Source: Forficula auricularia (taxonomy: Eukaryota > Arthropoda > Insecta > Dermaptera > Forficulidae). Taken from it: a DNA stretch of 64,000 nucleotides. Below, piece after piece: positions 55,601 to 58,600 of this stretch. The stretch is taken from the NCBI GenBank assembly GCA_024734495.1, contig JALMQS010000099.1:65322291-65386290 (forward strand), given 5' to 3'. The translations under genes and the position numbers were made by a program. Position 1 is the first letter of the stretch. Each line of letters starts with the position of its first letter. The notes under the pieces are model-generated. The model searched no databases. It was given only the letters and a program-made list of their open reading frames with translations, and was not told the origin of the DNA.

Positions 55601-58600
55601 ACTAATCAAAATAATTAAAGAAAATATAAAATAGCTACTGTCTAATGTTAAATAGGTTTTACAAGTTATTGTTATAGATAGTTCTGCGATTTAGCACTCA
55701 ATTGATAAAATAACGACATAGGGGTTTGAACACTTTAAAAATTTACATTGCATTTTAATTTAGGGAAAATAATTAAAAAACTGCAAAAATTAACTTAGGA
55801 GGTTCGGAATTGAACCTTAACCATCGATATTAGATAAACTTTAAAATGATTTTTCCAAAATTTATTTATTTGTAATTTATGATAATCATCCACTAGTTCA
55901 GTTATTTATCTAAACTGCAATTCTATGAGGCATGGGTGAAATGCATCTAAGGGCAATATTTTTGAAATATTCATTTTAATTTCCAAGAAATTACAAATCT
56001 TTTCAGTCAATTGCATTAATTGATAATTAATGGTTATTATTTTATTAATTCACTGGCGGATTGGGAAATGGATTGCCTGAGGCAAAATCTAAGGTTTTTA
56101 AGAAATTAACAAAAATTTTAAAAATGATTACGGATGTAACATCCAGGAGGCCGTATGTTATAGCCGGTGCTGTACGGTAGGGTGGAGCGAAATATGAAGT
56201 GATTTATTAATTTTTGTATTTGAAATCTGTAATAGCGAAAGAAAGTTGTGTACCTATATCCAGCGGCTATTTAATATATTATTTGTTGTTTTTTTCATAA
56301 AAGTTACGTCTTCAAGGGCTCTACCGGCAATTATAATTCAAAAAAATTAGCTTGTTTTTTCTGTATACATAGAAAGGGATGGTGTCAGTTATCAAAATTT
56401 TATTTCGCAGAGCAGTGTAATTTTGGTAACTTAAAAGCTTTATAGAGCCCAAAGGTGCTGACTAAAATGGCTAAAATTTTATGTAACAACAACCAGATAC
56501 CAGTTATAACTTTTGGTAGATATTACGTACAAAAACTAAATAAGTAGTTTTTGTACGTAATATCTACCAAAGATGCATAGCTGTATTTGGTTGTTGTTAC
56601 ATAAGATTTTAGCCATTTTAGTCATCACCTTTGGGCTTAAATAAGTAGTTTTTGTACGTAATATCTACCAAAAGTTATAACTGGTATTTGGTTGTTGTTA
56701 CATAAAATTTTAGCCATTTTAGTCATCACCTTTGGGCTCTACCAAGCTTTTAAGTTACCAAAATTACACTGCTCTGCGAAATAAAATTTTGATAACTGAC
56801 AATACGAGACAATACGAGGACACGAACTATCTATCTCAAAAATAATTGGAAACAATACGGCCCTTGCAAATCATGCCCAAGATAAAAAACACCAATTTAA
56901 TTTTAACAATTTCAAAGTTCAATTTTATGAACGAAATTATTTTAAAAGAAGAATCTTGGAAATGATTTGCATAAAAAATCTCTCACATCGCGCCGTAAAT
57001 GATAGATCGGACGTGTTGGATTTGAATATATGCTATGACGGAATTGTGAATGGATTGAAATTGATCAATGAATGAATGAGTTGTAAATAATAGAATTTCG
57101 CTATTCTGTGGATTTGTATATTGTATTGTATATGTTAAAAAAAATATTGTATATTTGTATAGATATGTAAGGATTGTGATAAATGAATTGATCAATGAAC
57201 GAATGAAGTATAGATGTAAATATTATATATATTTGTATGAATTGTGAATGTATGTTGTATATTTGTGTATAAAAAAAAAAAAAAAAAAAATTGAATAAGT
57301 GAATTGATCAATTAACGAATAAGGTGTGAATTGTGGAATTGTTGCTAATTGTACATTTTGTATGTTGGGTGATATGAACCAACCATATTATTTGAGAATA
57401 TGTTAATAACTAATCCCAGTACGCACTCTTGTGCGCATCTGTCATGGGAGGGGTTTGGTCTATATATATTAGTCCATCTAATTAAGAAAAGAAGGAAAAC
57501 ATTTTTTTGTCTTTCTATGCCTTTTGTTACAAATGAAGAAAGTTTTTGAACACTACTGTGGAGAGAAGAAGGAAACATTTTATTTGTTTCATTCATTGAC
57601 CCTTTGAAGTGAGTAAATTTATATTTTTTTCTATTGATAATATGGCTGTGTACATTGTATTTATAATTGTATTGTTTTATTGTTGAAATGTATGATGACC
57701 AACCCCATTTTTATAATTTTGTCATATTGGTTTATAGACCCTGAAGAAGGAGGAAAAATCCTCCGAAACGTCGGTTTGAAAGGAAAGGAGGAAGGATTCC
57801 AATAAATTACACCTTATTTTATATGTGTTAATTTTTCTTTCCTCACTACCTCTGGGCTGCCTTCCATTACTTTCAATTAAAATTTCTACCAGTCCGTCTC
57901 TCTCCAGATAAAATTTCGTTGCAACTAAATAAGTAGGTTATAATGAATATTTCGCTTACCAGTCCGTCTTTCTAAGAAAATAAATAAAATTACAAAAACT
58001 AAAATTTTAATTTTTTTCGCACCACCCTACTATACTGTTGCGAAAAAGAAGCATAACGCTCTACCGTTGTAAATTTGTAAGGCTAAAGCTTCCGCAAATC
58101 CATCTCATGAGCCAGCTTATAAGGACTGTACACTCTCGAGGAAAAATAATAATTACCTTTATAGAGCCCGATCCGTGTATAGGCCCTTTTGGGTTCTCCT
58201 GGTCCTGCAGCTGTATAGGCACTATGCTGTCTAGCTGATGGACAGATATGCAGCACAGAGCGACCCATCCCTTCTCCGTCAGTCGGGATCGTGGTCACAT
58301 CTCTCATGTCTATTTTCCAGAGAAGACACGCTAATTTTTGCTCATAACGGTAATGTTTGAATGCAAAAACGGACGCTACCAGGGCCAGGGAGACTGCCAG
58401 AGGGAGGGCTACCGTTATTCGCCAATCAGCCTTATAAACGCATCTAAAGTAGCAAATGAAAAACGTTTGTATAATAACAATATACAGACGACTCTTGATA
58501 ATTCGAAATCCAATGGAAAGAAAAAAATTCGAATTTACGAAGAGTTTATATGAAAATATATATATGAGCTTACATAAATTTTAAACCTATAGAACCTCAA

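Larger units (their letters stand above)
57475..57867 (+). repeat. Hammerhead-like element carrying an intron
   Basis: Aligned with 33235-33487: TGGAGAGAAGAAGGAAACAT, TTCATTCATTGACCCTTTGAA, then 129 bp (57609-57737) starting GTGAGT and ending TTATAG, then ACCCTGAAGAAGGAGG and on to CTCTGGGCTGCCTTCCAT. The extra block is absent from the 33-kb copies at base resolution. Confidence 0.72.

Noticed and set aside
55790..55830. GGTTCGGAATTGAACC as a tRNA T-arm with a box A-like stretch at 55690
   Set aside because: Orientation and spacing do not fit one tRNA; a short palindrome is the simpler reading.
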